A stretch of DNA of 64,000 nucleotides from Bacillota bacterium (lineage in GTDB: Bacteria > Bacillota > Clostridia > Christensenellales > SZUA-584). Made by a program: the position numbers and the translations under genes. The notes below the pieces were generated by a model. The model was not told where the DNA came from. It saw only the letters and a program-made list of their open reading frames with translations, and searched no databases. Numbering within the stretch: position 1 is the stretch's first letter; every line of letters begins with the position of its first letter. The stretch spans positions 95,772-159,771 of the forward strand of contig JAEZKQ010000008.1 in assembly GCA_023436115.1 (NCBI GenBank). Direction: 5' to 3'. This document shows positions 1 through 8,687 of the stretch, one piece after another.

Positions 1-57
1 ACCGCTCCCGATAAGCGCGCCATGCACCACGCGGAGCAGCCATTGGCCTGCAGTCAT
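1..57 (-). CDS. N-terminus of a DUF368-type membrane protein (partial)
   Basis: Only the first 19 residues lie in the window. The translated start reads as an amphipathic stretch running into HGALIGSG, which resembles the beginning of DUF368 polytopic membrane proteins, where a helix ending GALIG leads into an ILPGVSGG motif. That motif would lie just outside the left edge. The ATG at 57 has no good ribosome-binding site, so the true start may be an upstream in-frame TTG. The gene follows two membrane or envelope genes on the same strand. The assignment rests on a short stretch and is tentative. Confidence 0.4.
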   Translation of the reverse strand, partial: MTAGQWLLRVVHGALIGSG

Positions 58-117
58 ATTGTTATATGCATGATGTGTCGTCTGATGACTTGCTTTATCT
101 TTTGTCAATGATTTCGC

Positions 118-318
118 TCATTTCTCCAAACGGTCCTTCGCGATGGCCCTCACAGAGCTCATGATAGACGTGACGCAAAGAATCCATAAGAAAACGGTGG
201 ATATGTCGTTGCTTAAAAATTTTATTGTGGGATTATATTGGTCGAGTATTAAAAAGACAATAAATATGACCGAAAAAATCATAGGAACATGCGGCAGAAT
301 CTTGAGCAGTGTTTTCAT
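118..318 (-). CDS. Small two-helix membrane protein
   Basis: This 66-residue protein has two hydrophobic segments, at roughly residues 9-27 and 37-55, and a basic C-terminus, so it is probably a small inner-membrane protein. The ATG at 318 overlaps the TGA of the upstream phosphodiester glycosidase gene in an ATGA arrangement and has an AAGGAGG site seven bases upstream. This indicates translational coupling and decides the start over a longer reading frame beginning at 345. I do not recognise the family. It probably works with, or is simply co-expressed with, the envelope genes upstream. Confidence 0.7.
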   Translation of the reverse strand: MKTLLKILPHVPMIFSVIFIVFLILDQYNPTIKFLSNDISTVFLWILCVTSIMSSVRAIAKDRLEK

Positions 319-1367
319 GCACCAACCTCCTTGATAATCAGACAATCGCTGAGGCCCCGTCCGTCCTGAAACGGCAGATTGACCACTTCATCATTGAAGG
401 ACATGATCGCGGATTCTCCGCCGTCCATGTTGTATGCGGCGACACAGCCTAAGTCTTTGAATATCTGGCTGAATTCCTGCGGTGTCACCCCTCGGGAATA
501 GCCCCTGTCTCTTCCGTCCACAACCACAAAGCAATAATGACCCGGTTCAAAATATCCAAAACCGCTTCTAGGGTTCAGATCCATCAGCTTTGATTTAGCG
601 TTGTACTGCGTTGGTATATCACCGTTTTTGTCCAGCAGCATCGGGCCAAACGTCCATCCCTGATAGGCCCCTTTCGCAACGGCGGTATCCAGATCAAATT
701 CATCCGGAGAGAAAGTCTCCATTGTGCCGTCATAATAAAGTACGCACATATCAAGGTCTGTGGAATCGGCACGGTATACGGTTCCGTTGCGGATAACAAG
801 CCCTTCATCCTGATAACCATAAAAATCACCTGTCATCGCCAGCAGCGCGTTGGCTTCTAAATCCATATCCAGCACATCCTCGCGGTAACCTTTGCCATAG
901 GTGTCTTTGGCAAGATAAGTCTGGAAGCATTCAATATCGGCGACGTAAATATCCGCTACGTAATATGTGACAAGGTCCCGGCCTTCATCCATCGTCTTTT
1001 TTTCGATGTTTATGGATACTTTCGGGCTGCTGTAAGAAGTTTCTGTTTCAATTACCGTATCGGTAAAATGATCGGCAAATTTTTCTGCCCAAGTGGGAGG
1101 AGCCGTTTCCTCGGGTACTTCGGATTCTTGGGCTAAGGTCTCTTGAGGGGCGGCGCTGTCGTTACCGCTCACGTTAGTGTCATTGCTCGTTCCTGTATTC
1201 GGGTTGGCCACAACGATATTCAGCGGCTCCATAGACCGCGGAACCACATGATGGAAGAGCGCAAATCCGCACAGAATCATACCTGTTACCAGTAAATCAA
1301 TAATAACGACGGCCCAGACAGGCGGATAGTGACTTTTTCTTTTGTAATTGGGTTTTGTTTCACTCAT
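315..1367 (-). CDS. Membrane-anchored phosphodiester glycosidase (NAGPA-domain) protein
   Basis: The 350-residue protein has a basic N-terminus, one membrane anchor at about residues 18-40, and a Ser/Thr/Asn/Glu-rich linker to about residue 95. The remainder is an extracellular domain. The C-terminal part carries VDGRDRGYSRG and NMDGGES (residues 313-319), which are typical of the phosphodiester glycosidase/NAGPA (DUF2233-like) family. Members of this family remove or trim sugar-phosphate substituents and are often linked to exopolysaccharide or cell-wall glycan metabolism. An AAGGGAGA site precedes the ATG. It sits 2 bp downstream of a GT2-GtrA glycosyltransferase, suggesting a shared role in surface glycan processing. 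The exact substrate cannot be told. Confidence 0.8.
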   Translation of the reverse strand: MSETKPNYKRKSHYPPVWAVVIIDLLVTGMILCGFALFHHVVPRSMEPLNIVVANPNTGTSNDTNVSGNDSAAPQETLAQESEVPEETAPPTWAEKFADHFTDTVIETETSYSSPKVSINIEKKTMDEGRDLVTYYVADIYVADIECFQTYLAKDTYGKGYREDVLDMDLEANALLAMTGDFYGYQDEGLVIRNGTVYRADSTDLDMCVLYYDGTMETFSPDEFDLDTAVAKGAYQGWTFGPMLLDKNGDIPTQYNAKSKLMDLNPRSGFGYFEPGHYCFVVVDGRDRGYSRGVTPQEFSQIFKDLGCVAAYNMDGGESAIMSFNDEVVNLPFQDGRGLSDCLIIKEVGA

Positions 1368-1369
1368 TC

Positions 1370-2443
1370 TTATGCTGTCTCCCTTTCCTTGGCCTTTTTA
1401 AATATCAAGAAGCGCTGTACCAGCCAACTGACAATAAACATTGTGATCTCAACAAACAGCTTGCTTATGACCTTGTTGGAAAGAATGTTTTCCACCAAGT
1501 AGGTCAGCAATACCGTGTTGACAAACAGAATGCCGATAACAAGAGCGAAATACTTCGTCGCCGTTTTAAGCACGCTCTCTTTGTTTTTAAATACAAAGCG
1601 TCTGTTAATATAGTAATTGGCGCTGGAGCTTATGGTTCTTGCTACCACATTGCTTAAAAGAATGCTTGTCCCGGTATCCATGCCCTTTGTGATTAAAATC
1701 ATGATGCTGTATATACAAAAGTCAATAAGAAAGCCTGCAAACGAGGACAATGAGAACTTAATGATATCCTTGTATATGCGGATCGAATCTTTAATGGTGT
1801 CAAAATGGGAAGATTCGTTATTTTGCAGATAAACGGTTTTGATCGGAATCTCCTCGATCGGTATCTTGTTTCTGGAGCATTCAAGCAATACGTTCATTTC
1901 ATACTCGTATCTGTCGCCCTTGATATCCAGCATAAAGGGAATCATAGAGGCCAAAAACGCCCGCAGGCCTGTTTGCGTATCATGAAGCTTTGTTCCGGTC
2001 ACGAGCTTGTAGACGCCGCGTGTCACAGTATTTCCGAATTTGCTTCTCGCCGGTACATCTCCGACAAATGCACGGCTTCCGATAATAAGAGCGTCGGTGT
2101 TCCGGATAGCCGCGTCGCAGACCCGAATCGCATCATCCACTTTGTGCTGCCCGTCCGCATCCATCGTCACAACTGCCGTATAAGCGGCAAAATGCTCCTG
2201 AATGTAGGAAAGCCCTGTCTTAATGGCTTTCCCTTTTCCCTGATTCTGCGCGTGCCTTAGCACCACGGCATATTCCTTTGCCTTCTCAAAAATAAAAGCC
2301 TTATTTTCAGAGCTTCCATCATCAATAACGATAACAGAATACTGGGTCTTATCCTTGATTTCTCGCAGCAGCCTTAAAAGTCCTTCATCCGGTTCATAGG
2401 CCGGAATCAATACGGCAACCGCTTTATTAAACTGCAACTCCAT
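1370..2443 (-). CDS. GT2 family glycosyltransferase with C-terminal GtrA membrane domain
   Basis: The 357-residue protein begins with a family 2 glycosyltransferase fold. VLIPAYEPDEG and VIVIDDGSS form the nucleotide-binding region, and MDADGQH (D95, D97) is the metal-binding DxD-like motif. It resembles dolichyl-phosphate/undecaprenyl-phosphate sugar synthases. From about residue 230 to the end is a four-helix GtrA-like domain containing ANYYINRRFVFKN, the usual GtrA signature. Such fusions make a polyprenyl-phosphate sugar and help flip it across the membrane for decoration of wall polymers. An AGGAGAAAG ribosome-binding site precedes the ATG. It is the first gene of the minus-strand operon continuing to position 1. 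Confidence 0.85.
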   Translation of the reverse strand: MELQFNKAVAVLIPAYEPDEGLLRLLREIKDKTQYSVIVIDDGSSENKAFIFEKAKEYAVVLRHAQNQGKGKAIKTGLSYIQEHFAAYTAVVTMDADGQHKVDDAIRVCDAAIRNTDALIIGSRAFVGDVPARSKFGNTVTRGVYKLVTGTKLHDTQTGLRAFLASMIPFMLDIKGDRYEYEMNVLLECSRNKIPIEEIPIKTVYLQNNESSHFDTIKDSIRIYKDIIKFSLSSFAGFLIDFCIYSIMILITKGMDTGTSILLSNVVARTISSSANYYINRRFVFKNKESVLKTATKYFALVIGILFVNTVLLTYLVENILSNKVISKLFVEITMFIVSWLVQRFLIFKKAKERETA

Positions 2444-2801
2444 AGATACTTCTTTCTCCTATAGTAAGACCCTTTGAAATCAAAGGCGCCCGTTTGCCTT
2501 TAGGAGCCCATAACCCCTTAGCTATTTTTATCCGTTTCTTATTGTATTATTTTATCTTTTAACTGCATGCGCGGATGAACCCGGCACACGCTTGGTTAAT
2601 TGACAGTGTTGGCCTTTTTTGGCTTTTGTTTTCCGAACACAAGTATAACATGAAACCGTTCTTTGTGCACGAAATAACTGTTAAAATTCTAATGCCTTTA
2701 AAATTGTGTAAAGACGAACAATTCATTGATATTGCTCATGAAAGATGAGATAATAAACACACATTCTATCATTCATCTATATAAAAACAGGAGGATTGCC
2801 C
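2444..2801. other. Divergent intergenic region
   Basis: This AT-rich spacer separates the minus-strand glycan operon from the plus-strand UDP-galactopyranose mutase gene. It holds an imperfect stem, AAAGGC (about 2479-2484) with GCCTTT (about 2493-2498), close to the start of the glycosyltransferase. I see no convincing gene or riboswitch in it. Confidence 0.4.
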
Positions 2802-2867
2802 ATGAACGCAAAGCAGCGCCTGTTTTCCATGTTGTGTACGCGGCGCACGAAGCCGGTGTTGGGCTAG
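2802..2867 (+). CDS. 21-residue ORF with a strong ribosome-binding site (leader peptide or gene stub)
   Basis: An ATG at 2802 lies eight bases after AGGAGG and opens a 21-codon frame ending in TAG at 2867, which is a clear translation-initiation context for such a short product. The peptide begins MNAKQRLFSML and ends KPVLG. This start faintly resembles uroporphyrinogen-decarboxylase-like proteins, so it could be the stub of a deleted gene. Alternatively it is a leader peptide for glf, whose ATG is 97 bp downstream. No terminator separates the two. The function is not known. Confidence 0.35.
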   Translation: MNAKQRLFSMLCTRRTKPVLG

Positions 2868-2963
2868 CATGTTGTTTTTTTGTACGACGGATGCTATAAT
2901 CCTTAACGCTGTACATCTATAAAAACAGTACTGGAATGCCTGAAGATTGAAAGGACTTTTACG

Positions 2964-4064
2964 ATGAAGTATGACTACCTGATTGTGGGAAGCGGGCTGT
3001 TCGGCGCCACATTTGCCCATGAAGCGCATAAAAGGGGCAAGACCTGCCTTGTTATCGAAAAGCGCGATCATTTAGGCGGCAACATCTACACCGAAAACCG
3101 GGATGGCATCAATATACACACGTACGGCGCGCATATTTTTCATACGAGTGACCGCAGCGTCTGGGATTATATACGTCAGTTCGCGGATTTTAACCACTAT
3201 ATCAATTCACCTGTGGCGAATTATAAGGGCGAGCTTTACAACTTGCCCTTCAACATGAACACATTTAATAAAATTTGGGGCGTGATTACACCGGAGCAAG
3301 CGCGGGAAAAGATCGCGCAGCAGCGCAGCGAAATCACGGGGGAGCCAAAGAACTTAGAGGAGCAGGCTATTTCGCTGGTGGGGCGTGATATATTTGAAAA
3401 GCTGATCAAAAGCTATACCGAAAAACAGTGGGGCCGCAGCTGCAAGGAGCTGCCGCCGTTTATCATCAAGCGACTGCCAGTGCGCTACACCTACGACAAT
3501 AACTACTTCAGCGACCCGTTTCAGGGTATTCCGGTGGGCGGCTATACGGCTATCATCGAGAAGATGCTTTCCGGCGTGAAGGTGGAGCTGGGGGTGGATT
3601 TCAACAAAGATCGCGAACGGCTGAGCGGCATGGCAGAGCGCATCGTGTATACCGGCCCGCTGGATGCCTATTTTGACAGCTGCTTTGGCAACCTTGATTA
3701 TCGCGGTCTGAGGTTTGACACAAAGCGCTTTGAGACGGATAATTATCAGGGCGTGGCTGTGATGAACTTTACCGACAGCGAGACGCCCTACACACGCAGC
3801 ATCGAGCACAAACACTTCGAATTTGGGACGCAAAGCGTGACCTATGTGTCTTGGGAATATTCTTCGGAATGGCAGCGGGGGGACGAGCCCTATTATCCCG
3901 TCAATGACGAAAAGAATGAGACCCTGCGCGATCAGTATATGACGCTGGCAAAAAAGTCTGAGAACGTGATATTCGGCGGACGCTTGGCGGAATACCGGTA
4001 TTACGACATGGACAAGACCGTCGCGTCGGCGCTGGCCGCCGTGCGGCGAGAATTTGGAGCGTAA
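2964..4064 (+). CDS. glf: UDP-galactopyranose mutase
   Basis: The 366-residue protein interconverts UDP-galactopyranose and UDP-galactofuranose using reduced FAD, supplying galactofuranose for surface glycans. The N-terminus has the dinucleotide-binding motif VGSGLFGA (residues 8-15) followed by an acidic strand end VIEKRDHLGGN. YGAHIFHTS (about 54-62) and the C-terminal GRLAEYRYYDMD are typical of bacterial Glf. Length and full-length similarity are normal for the family. It stands alone with a GNRA-loop terminator straight after it, but lies beside the divergent glycosyltransferase operon, which fits galactofuranose use in a wall polymer. Confidence 0.93.
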   Translation: MKYDYLIVGSGLFGATFAHEAHKRGKTCLVIEKRDHLGGNIYTENRDGINIHTYGAHIFHTSDRSVWDYIRQFADFNHYINSPVANYKGELYNLPFNMNTFNKIWGVITPEQAREKIAQQRSEITGEPKNLEEQAISLVGRDIFEKLIKSYTEKQWGRSCKELPPFIIKRLPVRYTYDNNYFSDPFQGIPVGGYTAIIEKMLSGVKVELGVDFNKDRERLSGMAERIVYTGPLDAYFDSCFGNLDYRGLRFDTKRFETDNYQGVAVMNFTDSETPYTRSIEHKHFEFGTQSVTYVSWEYSSEWQRGDEPYYPVNDEKNETLRDQYMTLAKKSENVIFGGRLAEYRYYDMDKTVASALAAVRREFGA

Positions 4065-4070
4065 AATTTA

Positions 4071-4092
4071 GGGGCGGGCGACCGTCCCTTTT
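4071..4092 (+). terminator. Rho-independent terminator after glf
   Basis: GGGGCGG (4071-4077) pairs with CCGTCCC (4082-4088) through one G-T wobble, closing a GCGA tetraloop. A short T run follows. It lies 7 bp after the glf stop codon. Confidence 0.7.
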
Positions 4093-4164
4093 ATATGTTG
4101 TCCATGACACGTGAGTTGTGATATGATAGACAGACTATTGTTTTGAGGAGTATATAATTAAAAG

Positions 4165-5778
4165 ATGATTAGTGCGCAGGGAGTATCCCTACAATACGGC
4201 GGACGTGCGCTTTTTAAAAACGTAAGCGTACAGTTTTCTTCGGGGAACTGCTACGGATTAATCGGTGCAAACGGCACGGGTAAATCCACATTCCTAAAGA
4301 TATTATCGGGTGAAATTGAACCCGGCAGCGGCGAAATCAGTGTGACGCCCGGTGAACGTATCGCGGTGCTGCGGCAGGATCACTTCGCCTTCGACGAATA
4401 CACCGCTATCCAAACAGTCATCATGGGTCATTCACGGCTTTATGAGGTGATGCTGGAGAAAGACGCGCTGTATGCCAAAGAGGATTTTAACGACGAGGAC
4501 GGCATCAAGCTGGGTGAGCTGGAAGGCGAATTCGCAGAGATGGATGGCTGGAACGCCGAGCCCAACGCGGAGATGCTGCTTAACGGCCTTGGTATAAAGG
4601 GTGAGTATCAGCAGATGAAGATGGCCGAGCTGGACGGTCCGCGCAAGGTCAAGGTGCTGCTCGCGCAGGCGCTTTTTGCCAAGCCAGACATACTGCTGCT
4701 TGACGAACCGACCAACAACCTAGACCTGCGGGCGATACGCTGGCTGGAGGAGTTCCTTTTGGATTTCCCCAATACCGTGATCGTGGTATCGCATGACAGG
4801 CATTTTCTAAACAAGGTGTGCACGCACATCGTCGATATCGACTTTGGCAAGATCCAGATGTATGTGGGCAACTACGACTTCTGGTATGAATATACGCAGC
4901 TGGCTGCGCGTCAGGCCAAGGATGAGCGCAAACGCACCGAGCAGAAGGCCAAGGAACTGGAGGAGTTTATCCGCCGGTTCAGCGCCAACGCCTCTAAATC
5001 AAAGCAAGCCACATCGCGCAAAAAGATGCTCGACAATCTGCAGATGGAGAATTTTGCGCCGTCGTCGCGCCGCTATCCCTATATCCACTTTAAGCCCGAC
5101 CGCGAGATCGGCAACGACGTGCTCACTGTGAGCGGACTTAGTAAAACGGTAGGCGGCCGCAAGGTGCTGGATAATTTCGATCTTGTGGTGCAAAACGGCG
5201 ACAAGATCGCGTTTACGGGCAAGGATGAGCTGGCGCGCACCACGCTGTTTCAGATACTCATGGGTGAGCTGGAGCCGGATGAGGGGACGTTTAAATGGGG
5301 CGTGACCACGACGCAAAGCTACCTGCCCGCCGATAACTCGGCCTATTTTGACGATATTGACCTGTCGCTTGTGGACTGGCTGAGGCAATACAGCGAGGAC
5401 AAATATGAATCAACGATTCGCGGCTGGCTAGGGCGCATGCTCTTTTCGGGGGAAGAGGCGCTTAAAGCCGCCAAGGTGCTCTCGGGCGGCGAGAAGGTGC
5501 GTTGTATGCTGGCCAAAATGATGCTCTCGGGCGCGAACGTGCTGATTATGGACGAACCCACGAACCATCTTGATTTAGAAGCCATCACGGCGCTCAACGA
5601 AGGCATGACCGAATTCAAGGGCGTGATGCTGTTTACCTCGCACGATCATCAGATCATGCAGACGGTGGCCAACCGCATCATCGAGATACTGCCCGGCTAT
5701 GTCATAGACCGTCGTGAGAGCTTCGACGACTATCTGGAGAACGAAGAGGTGGACAAGCTGCGCGAGATGTACAGCTGA
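4165..5778 (+). CDS. ABC-F family ATPase, YkpA-like
   Basis: The 537-residue protein has two ATP-binding cassettes joined by a charged helical linker at about 245-300 and no membrane segment, as in ABC-F ribosome-associated ATPases. Domain 1 has GANGTGKST (34-42) and Walker B LLLDEP (177-182), but its signature is LDGPRK (156-161) rather than LSGGE. Domain 2 has an altered Walker A, GKDELARTT (352-360), with an intact LSGGEK (439-444) and MDEPTNHLD. Overall it matches the Bacillus YkpA subgroup, whose members are known to carry relaxed motifs. It probably acts on the ribosome during translation. A strong terminator follows. Confidence 0.85.
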   Translation: MISAQGVSLQYGGRALFKNVSVQFSSGNCYGLIGANGTGKSTFLKILSGEIEPGSGEISVTPGERIAVLRQDHFAFDEYTAIQTVIMGHSRLYEVMLEKDALYAKEDFNDEDGIKLGELEGEFAEMDGWNAEPNAEMLLNGLGIKGEYQQMKMAELDGPRKVKVLLAQALFAKPDILLLDEPTNNLDLRAIRWLEEFLLDFPNTVIVVSHDRHFLNKVCTHIVDIDFGKIQMYVGNYDFWYEYTQLAARQAKDERKRTEQKAKELEEFIRRFSANASKSKQATSRKKMLDNLQMENFAPSSRRYPYIHFKPDREIGNDVLTVSGLSKTVGGRKVLDNFDLVVQNGDKIAFTGKDELARTTLFQILMGELEPDEGTFKWGVTTTQSYLPADNSAYFDDIDLSLVDWLRQYSEDKYESTIRGWLGRMLFSGEEALKAAKVLSGGEKVRCMLAKMMLSGANVLIMDEPTNHLDLEAITALNEGMTEFKGVMLFTSHDHQIMQTVANRIIEILPGYVIDRRESFDDYLENEEVDKLREMYS

Positions 5779-5801
5779 AACAGTTTTGAATAGAACTAAT
5801 T

Positions 5802-5830
5802 AAGATGACGTTGGCCGCGTCATCTTTTTT
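5802..5830 (+). terminator. Rho-independent terminator
   Basis: AAGATGACG (5802-5810) and CGTCATCTT (5818-5826) form a perfect nine-pair stem with a seven-base loop, followed by a T run. It closes the ABC-F transcription unit. Confidence 0.85.
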
Positions 5831-5913
5831 ATAGGAAAAAAAGTGTTGTGATGAGGGTGCGAATGTGCCATAATCATCCATGTAAGCGTTAATGCTAACG
5901 AGAGGAGAATGCA

Positions 5914-6762
5914 ATGAAACAAATACTTGTATTGTTTATAATCATCACCGTACTCTGTGTCAACGCATGTTCGGCCAATAAAGGTCTGCCCGAAGCCTTA
6001 GAGCCCGAAGTCACAAAAACGCAGCCTGAAGAAACGGCAGCGCAGAAAGTGCCCGAGGAAACAGACAATAGTGTCAACGCCACTGTCATCATCGTGGATG
6101 AGCAAAAAGAAACGGATATTCCTGAACATATTATGTTTGAGGCTGAGAATAACGCTGTATCGAGTATACCCACGTATATCGGGGGGAATATACGGCTGAG
6201 AATTGACGGGGACATCTATGATGTTTGCTACAGCTATAATGAGCTTGCTTTGGAAAAAGACGGGCACGTGTATGCGCTATGGAAGAACGATCTGGATATG
6301 ATTGTTGAAACGGCATCGGGCTATAATTTGGATGATCTATACGCCTATACGGTAACAGCGGGTGAGCGCAGATTTGCCTCTGAAAAACAAGCCTATAAAG
6401 CTGTTTTTGAGATTCTGTCACAAATCTTGGGTTCCCGGCAGGTGGAATTTGATAAGCAAGGCAAATACGTAAGCTTTACAAACAAGCTGGGTGCCGATTT
6501 TGACTACTATCCCGAGAGTGACATTGTCTACTCGCATTATCTTAACGCGTGCTATGACGCCGCTGATTACCATGATGATTTTGCAGAAATCATGAAATCA
6601 ATCCCTGCCACAGCGCAGGACTTGGCTCACAAGACTTCAACAGGCAATCCGATATGGATACAGATCGATGCTGATAATACAAAAATGATATCCAAAGCGG
6701 TGTGGGGAACGGTCTGTTACTGGGATATGATAAAGACGGAGAATAAACACAAACAAGCGTGA
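5914..6762 (+). CDS. Lipoprotein of unknown function
   Basis: The 282-residue protein starts with a lipoprotein signal peptide: a hydrophobic core at about residues 3-16, then VNAC, with Cys19 as the likely lipidation site. An acidic Glu/Thr-rich linker to about residue 70 leads into a domain without recognisable catalytic motifs. It contains repeated Tyr-rich segments such as YSYNELALEKDG and DDLYAYTV. The start is set by GAGAGGAG a few bases upstream. It is flanked by terminator-like sequence on the left and by an AT-rich non-coding stretch on the right, so it is probably monocistronic. I do not recognise a family. Confidence 0.75.
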   Translation: MKQILVLFIIITVLCVNACSANKGLPEALEPEVTKTQPEETAAQKVPEETDNSVNATVIIVDEQKETDIPEHIMFEAENNAVSSIPTYIGGNIRLRIDGDIYDVCYSYNELALEKDGHVYALWKNDLDMIVETASGYNLDDLYAYTVTAGERRFASEKQAYKAVFEILSQILGSRQVEFDKQGKYVSFTNKLGADFDYYPESDIVYSHYLNACYDAADYHDDFAEIMKSIPATAQDLAHKTSTGNPIWIQIDADNTKMISKAVWGTVCYWDMIKTENKHKQA

Positions 6763-7170
6763 CATGCCAGGTTGATGCCGACACAGATGTATTTCAAGAG
6801 CTCAGAGACGTTATTTTAAACATAAGCATGATTATTTATAACAATAGTTTTTTAATAAATTCAGGCTTAATTTATTCTTTGATTTACTATTTCCAGTTAA
6901 ATTATATAAATCACCCTGAATATCTTTAGTTGCTCCATGCAAAAATCGCTCACATTATATCGCAATAACGGATAATATGTGAAAATATTATCCAGTTGGG
7001 GGAACATATCATTATCCTTTCTACGATTTACTGTACGTTAGGAGATAATTCCGTTATTTAATATAATAATAACGAATTTAATCCTATACAAAACAGAGCT
7101 TAACTGTCTTAGCACATCAATATGGCCTAAAGATATTGGAATCGCCTAGGCCTGTTTAGACATTCTGAAT
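6763..7170. other. AT-rich intergenic region between convergent genes
   Basis: About 400 bp with no plausible gene. It contains an inverted repeat, GGATAATA (6970-6977) with TATTATCC (6986-6993). It also contains a stretch at about 6836-6896 that recurs near 17840. No terminator with a clear T run was found for cysE, which ends at 7171 on the minus strand. Confidence 0.5.
6836..6896 (+). repeat. AT-rich element, copy 1
   Basis: ATTTATAACAATAGTTT and, after an insert, a 22-base block beginning ATTTATTCTTTG and ending ACTATT are shared, the second block with one mismatch, with 17843-17885. AATAGT and ACTATT form short inverted arms in both copies. Its role is unknown. Confidence 0.4.
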
Positions 7171-8073
7171 TCACCCCTCAATTGGCTTGATGACGGGGGA
7201 GGGCTGCGCGTTGAACACAGTGGAATAGGGCGGGACAGACTGCGTGAGCCACACGTTGCCGCCGATCACTGAATCGTGCCCGATGCGTGTATCGCCGCCG
7301 AGTATCGTTGCGCCCGCGTAGATCACCACGTTGTCCTCGATGTCGGGATGACGCTTGATGCCCTTTATGGGGTTGCCGTGCTCGTCCAACGGAAAGCTCT
7401 TTGCGCCCAGCGTCACGCCCTGATACAGCTTCACGTTGTTACCAATGGTACACGTTTCGCCGATGACAACGCCCGTGCCGTGGTCGATGAAAAATTTGCG
7501 CCCGATGGTTGCGCCCGGATGAATGTCGATGCCTGTGTTGCGGTGCGCGTACTCGGTCATAATACGCGGTATGATGGGCACACCGCAGGTATAGATATGG
7601 TGCGCGATGCGGAATATGCTCATGGCCTCCAAAGACGGATAGCTCAGCATAATCTCCTCGGTGGATTTTGCTGCCGGATCGCCCTCAAACGCGGCTTGTA
7701 TGTCGCCGCTCAGCAGATCGCGGATAACGGGCAGACCCTCAAGAATGCGGATCGTGAGCTGCTCCGCGCGGCATAGGCAATCGGCGTTGCTTTCATCTTC
7801 GCATGTACGCTTAAGTACACCCTGAATCAGATCGCAAAGCTGCATGCCGGTACGCGCAAGCTGCGAAGACATAATGGCACTTAGTCTTTTACGGTTCACG
7901 GGCTCGCGTTCGAATATGCCGGGCAGTAATAAAGACCGCAGATTTTTTAATATGTCGATAACCTGCGTGCGCGTCGCGAAACCCAGCACGTCGCCGTCGT
8001 ACAGGCTGTCTTTATTGAGTTTAGCGAGCTGCGTCGCGACAGTATTGGCCGATAGCCATTCATTGAGCGTCAT
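7171..8073 (-). CDS. cysE: Serine O-acetyltransferase
   Basis: This 300-residue enzyme transfers acetyl from acetyl-CoA to L-serine, giving O-acetylserine for cysteine synthesis. The N-terminal helical half is followed by a left-handed beta-helix of hexapeptide repeats. GIDIHPGATIGRKFFIDHG, VVIGETCTIG and KRHPDIEDNVVIYAGA carry the catalytic histidines of the EpsC/CysE family. I place the start at the ATG at 8073, which has GGAAGGG upstream. A longer frame to 8271 would run inside the Rrf2 gene. It overlaps the stop of the upstream Rrf2 gene by 14 bp, so the two are co-translated and the regulator probably controls cysteine supply. Confidence 0.92.
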   Translation of the reverse strand: MTLNEWLSANTVATQLAKLNKDSLYDGDVLGFATRTQVIDILKNLRSLLLPGIFEREPVNRKRLSAIMSSQLARTGMQLCDLIQGVLKRTCEDESNADCLCRAEQLTIRILEGLPVIRDLLSGDIQAAFEGDPAAKSTEEIMLSYPSLEAMSIFRIAHHIYTCGVPIIPRIMTEYAHRNTGIDIHPGATIGRKFFIDHGTGVVIGETCTIGNNVKLYQGVTLGAKSFPLDEHGNPIKGIKRHPDIEDNVVIYAGATILGGDTRIGHDSVIGGNVWLTQSVPPYSTVFNAQPSPVIKPIEG

Positions 8074-8503
8074 TCGTTTGCGTTCCCTTCCTGTATTCGT
8101 CGATAATATCAGCAATAGTAATGCTGTCCAGCGTATCGTTGATCTCGCGCGCGATGCTTTGCCATAATGTGCGCGTGATGCACGCGTCGTATGTTTCGCA
8201 ATGCTGCGCGGCGCTATCATCAAGGCTGCACTGCGTGGGCGCAAGCTCGCCTTCAATGGCGCGCACCACATCGCCCGCTGTTAATTCTTCCGGAGCTTTG
8301 CTTAAGTAATAGCCGCCGCTCTTTCCGCGTATAGCCGCAATAATACCGGCGTTTTTAAGCGCAAAAAAGATCTGCCCCAGATAGCGCGGGTCGATATGCT
8401 GACGCTCGGCGATATTAGCAATGCTGTCATGGCCGTCCCCCATGTGCATGGCGAGGTCGGCGACGCTTAGCAGCGCATATTGTCCGTTCTTAGAGATTTT
8501 CAT
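8060..8503 (-). CDS. Rrf2 family transcriptional regulator (cysE-linked)
   Basis: The 147-residue protein has the Rrf2 winged helix-turn-helix at about residues 1-65, including MKISKNGQYALLSVADLA and IRGKSGGYYLSKAPEELT. Three cysteines follow with spacing C-x9-C-x5-C in the region where IscR-type members bind an Fe-S cluster (there C-x5-C-x5-C), so cluster binding is possible but not certain. AAAGGAG lies seven bases before the ATG. It is the first gene of the rrf2-cysE operon and divergent from nifS. A CymR-like or IscR-like role in sulfur or Fe-S control is the natural inference. Confidence 0.9.
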   Translation of the reverse strand: MKISKNGQYALLSVADLAMHMGDGHDSIANIAERQHIDPRYLGQIFFALKNAGIIAAIRGKSGGYYLSKAPEELTAGDVVRAIEGELAPTQCSLDDSAAQHCETYDACITRTLWQSIAREINDTLDSITIADIIDEYRKGTQTNDAQ

Positions 8504-8592
8504 GTGCGCTCCTTTTTCTCATATTATTATAACTGCGCATGTCCAGCCTTTACAAGTCATAAACATGGATCATATCAGCCGTTGTTTTGCTC

Positions 8593-8621
8593 TTGACAAC
8601 ATTTAAGCGGAGGAGTATATT
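8593..8621 (+). promoter_or_regulatory. Sigma-A-type promoter of the nifS operon
   Basis: TTGACA at 8593-8598 and TATATT at 8616-8621 are separated by exactly 17 bp. The predicted start gives a leader of about 60 nt before the nifS GTG. The promoter lies in the divergent region shared with the rrf2-cysE operon, where an Rrf2 protein could act on both. Confidence 0.7.
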
Positions 8622-8687
8622 CATATTATCATCAAAACATTATAAAAACAATAGGATTTATAAAGTTTTGAGTTGGAGGTGGAGACA

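Noticed and set aside
2444..2960. Cyclic-di-GMP or other riboswitch between the glycosyltransferase and glf
   Set aside because: Apart from a short AAAGGC/GCCTTT stem I could not find the conserved core of any riboswitch class I know.
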